A stretch of 64,000 nt of DNA, from positions 18,305,610-18,369,609 of the forward strand of contig JANJXV010000025.1 in assembly GCA_024803745.1 (NCBI GenBank), read 5' to 3'. Made by a program: the position numbers and the translations under genes. Source of the DNA: Megascapheus bottae (taxonomy: Eukaryota > Chordata > Mammalia > Rodentia > Geomyidae). A model generated the notes under the pieces. The model worked only from the letters and a program-made list of their open reading frames with translations. It was not told where the DNA came from and did not search any database. Shown piece after piece: positions 61,871 to 64,000 of the stretch (positions are counted from its first letter, which is position 1; every line of letters starts with the position of its first letter).

Positions 61871-62461
61871 CATTTTTTCTTTAGAGTCTTGTTGGACAAA
61901 GGAGTCTCATTAGCAGCCAAGCATTTGCTAGTGGAAAGTGCTTGCTCATCCTGAGTGATGTCTCTAAAGATGAACACAAAGGGAACCCCAGTCTGGGTCC
62001 CCTTACTTGTGTCCCCACAGACTTTCCAAGCAGATGAAAGAACATGGGAATATGCCAACAGTCCAGCTGCACCCCCTGGTACATTAACACCAGTCACAAA
62101 ATGTCATTGGATCTCCTGGTACAGGGGAGGTGAGGCTGTCACGTGATTTTGTCATTGCATTATAGCTGCTGTCATTAACATTTATCCAACATCAGCACTG
62201 TACTTTGCACGGCACAAAGCCTAAAGGACAATTTAAAATCTGCTTTGAAAATGAGTGTCCAGGCTCTCTTATCTGACTGTGTCCTGGCAGGTGGCCCCAG
62301 CCTTTAGCCTCACAAGGCCCTCGGAAGCCTCACCTTCCCCCATCCCCTACTTATTTTTCTTCCTTCGCTTTGACAACATCAGATCTTCTCTACTTTTTGT
62401 TCCAATCTGAATCTCTTGGCCCTCCACCAGCCTCCTTGGCCAAAATCAGGGCTCAAAGAAC
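61871..62461. other. Unique sequence, candidate conserved block
   Basis: 62125-62260 (GGCTGTCACGTGATTTTG with a CACGTG E-box, GCTGTCATTAACATTTATCC) looks regulatory. No exon. Confidence 0.38.
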
Positions 62462-62663
62462 AGGGCTGGGATGTGGCTTAATGGTCAAATGTGTGCCAGG
62501 CATGCATAAAGTCTTGGGTTCGATTCCTCAATACCACAGAAACAGAAAAAAGCCAGAAGTAGTGCTGTGGCTCAAGTGGTTGAGCACTAGCCTTGAGCAC
62601 AGAGAGGCTCAGGGATAGTACCTAGGCCCTGAGTTCAAGCCCCAGGACTGACCAAAAAAAAAA
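62462..62663 (+). mobile_element. IDL-Geo SINE
   Basis: GGGCTGGGATGTGGC start, GGGTTCGATTCCTCAAT, Geo with GAGCACAGAGAGGCTCAGG hairpin. Confidence 0.92.
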
Positions 62664-62707
62664 ATTAAATTAAAGAAAGAAAAAAGAAAAAGACTAGAGT
62701 GTGATTA

Positions 62708-62795
62708 CCTTCCTGTTTAGGCTAGCTTTGAATGTGTGACATCCTCAGATCTCAGCCTCCTGTGTAGCTAAGATGACAGGTATAAGCCAGGCCCT
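62708..62795 (-). mobile_element. 7SL monomer, minus strand
   Basis: TTTAGGCTAGCTTTGAATG to GTATAAGCCAGGCC. Confidence 0.75.
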
Positions 62796-63469
62796 TTGTT
62801 TCATCATGATATTTTGCTATTTTTGCTACTTGTAAATCCTCCTCAACACTGTAAAAACCAAAAAACCAAGAACCACATCACAGTAAATTTTTATCCATGC
62901 AGGACTTTGGAACACATAAACCTTAACAAAGGTCCACGGTTACCTAAGAAATTTACAAATATTATATATACACATCAGTTCCTCAAGCAGAAAAAAAAAA
63001 TCCTACCTCCCACTGCCAAATCTTTTACAGCCTCTTGGAGAGATGTGCTGAAGCAGTGTTTCATTAGAGGAGGCCACTTTTTCTGGGAGGAGCCCCTCTC
63101 CTCCCAACAGTTTTTAATTGTTTTTTAACCAATAGGATTTCAGGATGCAAATGAATGCTTCACCTGTGTGATGATTGGCTACTAGCCTTTCATAGTCACC
63201 CCGACCACAAAGCAGGCTGGGTGCTAGGAGGGTGTGACTTGCAAGTCAGGTGTCCAGAGGAAGATAAAAAAGACTGACTTTGCTGGGAGTGAATAATGAG
63301 ATTTGTCTTTATCAGTGAAAATAAGGTCAAGACTAAGCTCAGCTCTCTGTGACTTCCATCTCCTTCTCCCTATAATGTGATCCCTGTCGTAGCAGGCAAG
63401 CTGTAAGTGGCCAAATGTATAAATTAGCCCTTAAAAAAGAAGTAAACAACAACAACAAAAAGTGCATTA
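62796..63469. other. Unique sequence with paired CCAAT-type boxes
   Basis: AACCAATAGGA (63128-63138) and GATTGGCT (63173-63180) are inverted NF-Y-type sites about 40 bases apart. AGGATGCAAATGAATGC (octamer-like) lies between them. No CpG island is present. Confidence 0.38.
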
Positions 63470-63699
63470 ACAGGGAACTCAAGGTTTGTAACCCTAGCTA
63501 CTCAGGAGGCTGAGATCTAAGGATCACAGTTCAAAGCCAGCCCAGGCAGGAAAGTCCATTGAGCTCCAATTAACTTCCAATTAACCACTAAAATGCCAGA
63601 TGTGGAGCTGTGGCTCAAGTAGTAGAGTGTTAGCCTTGAACACAAAAGCTTAGGGACAGAACTGAGTTCAAACCCTGAGTTCAAGCTCCAGACCTGCAT

Positions 63700-63700
<1 letters not shown>
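63470..63700 (+). mobile_element. 7SL-Geo SINE
   Basis: ACAGGGAACTCAAGG start; duplicated CCAATTAAC linker (63567-63588) and duplicated GAGTTCAA end. Confidence 0.88.

Positions 63701-63701
<1 letters not shown>

Positions 63702-63743
<42 letters not shown>
63702..63743. repeat. (CA)n microsatellite
   Basis: CA run after the SINE tail. Confidence 0.97.
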
Positions 63744-63745
<2 letters not shown>

Positions 63746-63760
63746 ACATTAAGTCTTTTT

Positions 63761-63949
63761 TTTGTGTGCCAGTCCTGGGCTTCAGCTCAGGGCATGAGCA
63801 CTGTCATTGGGCTTTCTCAAGGCCACATACTCTACCACTTGAGCCACAGCACCACTTCTGGCTTTTCTTTATGTGGGACTGGGGAATCGAACCTGGGTCT
63901 TCGTGCATGCTAGGCAAGCACTTTACCACTAGGCCAAACTCCCAGCCCC
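63761..63949 (-). mobile_element. IDL-Geo SINE, 15-bp TSD
   Basis: GTGCCAGTCCTGGGC to GCCAAACTCCCAGCCCC. ACATTAAGTCTTTTT flanks it exactly at 63746-63760 and 63950-63964. Confidence 0.95.
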
Positions 63950-64000
63950 ACATTAAGTCTTTTTAAGGCCACCAGGGATACCTTTTAGCATATACATGGC

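Noticed and set aside
62071..62085. CTCF-like site near the C-run
   Set aside because: GCACCCCCTGG lacks the two-base spacing needed in the CTCF core.

Overview
This is a mammalian nuclear genome window, almost certainly from a geomyoid rodent (kangaroo rat, pocket mouse or pocket gopher). The diagnosis rests on its dominant repeat: a dimeric SINE whose left half is an ID-like, tRNA-Ala-derived monomer and whose right half is the Geo monomer. That arrangement (IDL-Geo) is known from Geomyoidea. I recognise no protein-coding exon. Nearly all open frames are chance frames, SINE or L1 shadows, microsatellites, or GC-driven frames in a CpG island.

Layout. From 1 to about 40 kb the window is unique sequence crowded with SINEs. 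Two active-looking families share one right half: IDL-Geo, and a 7SL/B1-like left monomer joined to Geo (called 7SL-Geo here). Older 7SL and tRNA-like composites lie beneath them. Many copies are nested two or three deep and several keep clean target-site duplications (TSDs). At 40.5-42.5 kb lies a CpG island, the only strong gene signal. On the minus strand it has clustered GC boxes followed by a plausible first exon ending in a CTG|GTAGGT donor at 42151/42150, so the transcript would run leftward and the left two thirds of the window would be its first intron. A 5'-truncated L1 (42482-43832, minus strand) sits directly upstream of that promoter. From 44 to 64 kb SINEs and unique blocks alternate, including several AT-rich blocks that look like conserved noncoding elements, the best at 57.8-58.45 kb.

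Other elements are a solo ERV2/IAP-like LTR with a 6-bp TSD (24728-25196), four further L1 fragments, MIR and L2 relics, many (CA)n and purine tracts growing out of SINE tails, and four CTCF-like motifs in convergent orientation around the island. In total I count about 83 plus-strand and 34 minus-strand SINE pieces. The skew is strongest left of the island (about 53 to 16).

Boundaries of SINEs were read by eye and may be off by about 10 bases unless a TSD is quoted. Conservation, transcription and gene identity cannot be judged from this sequence alone.
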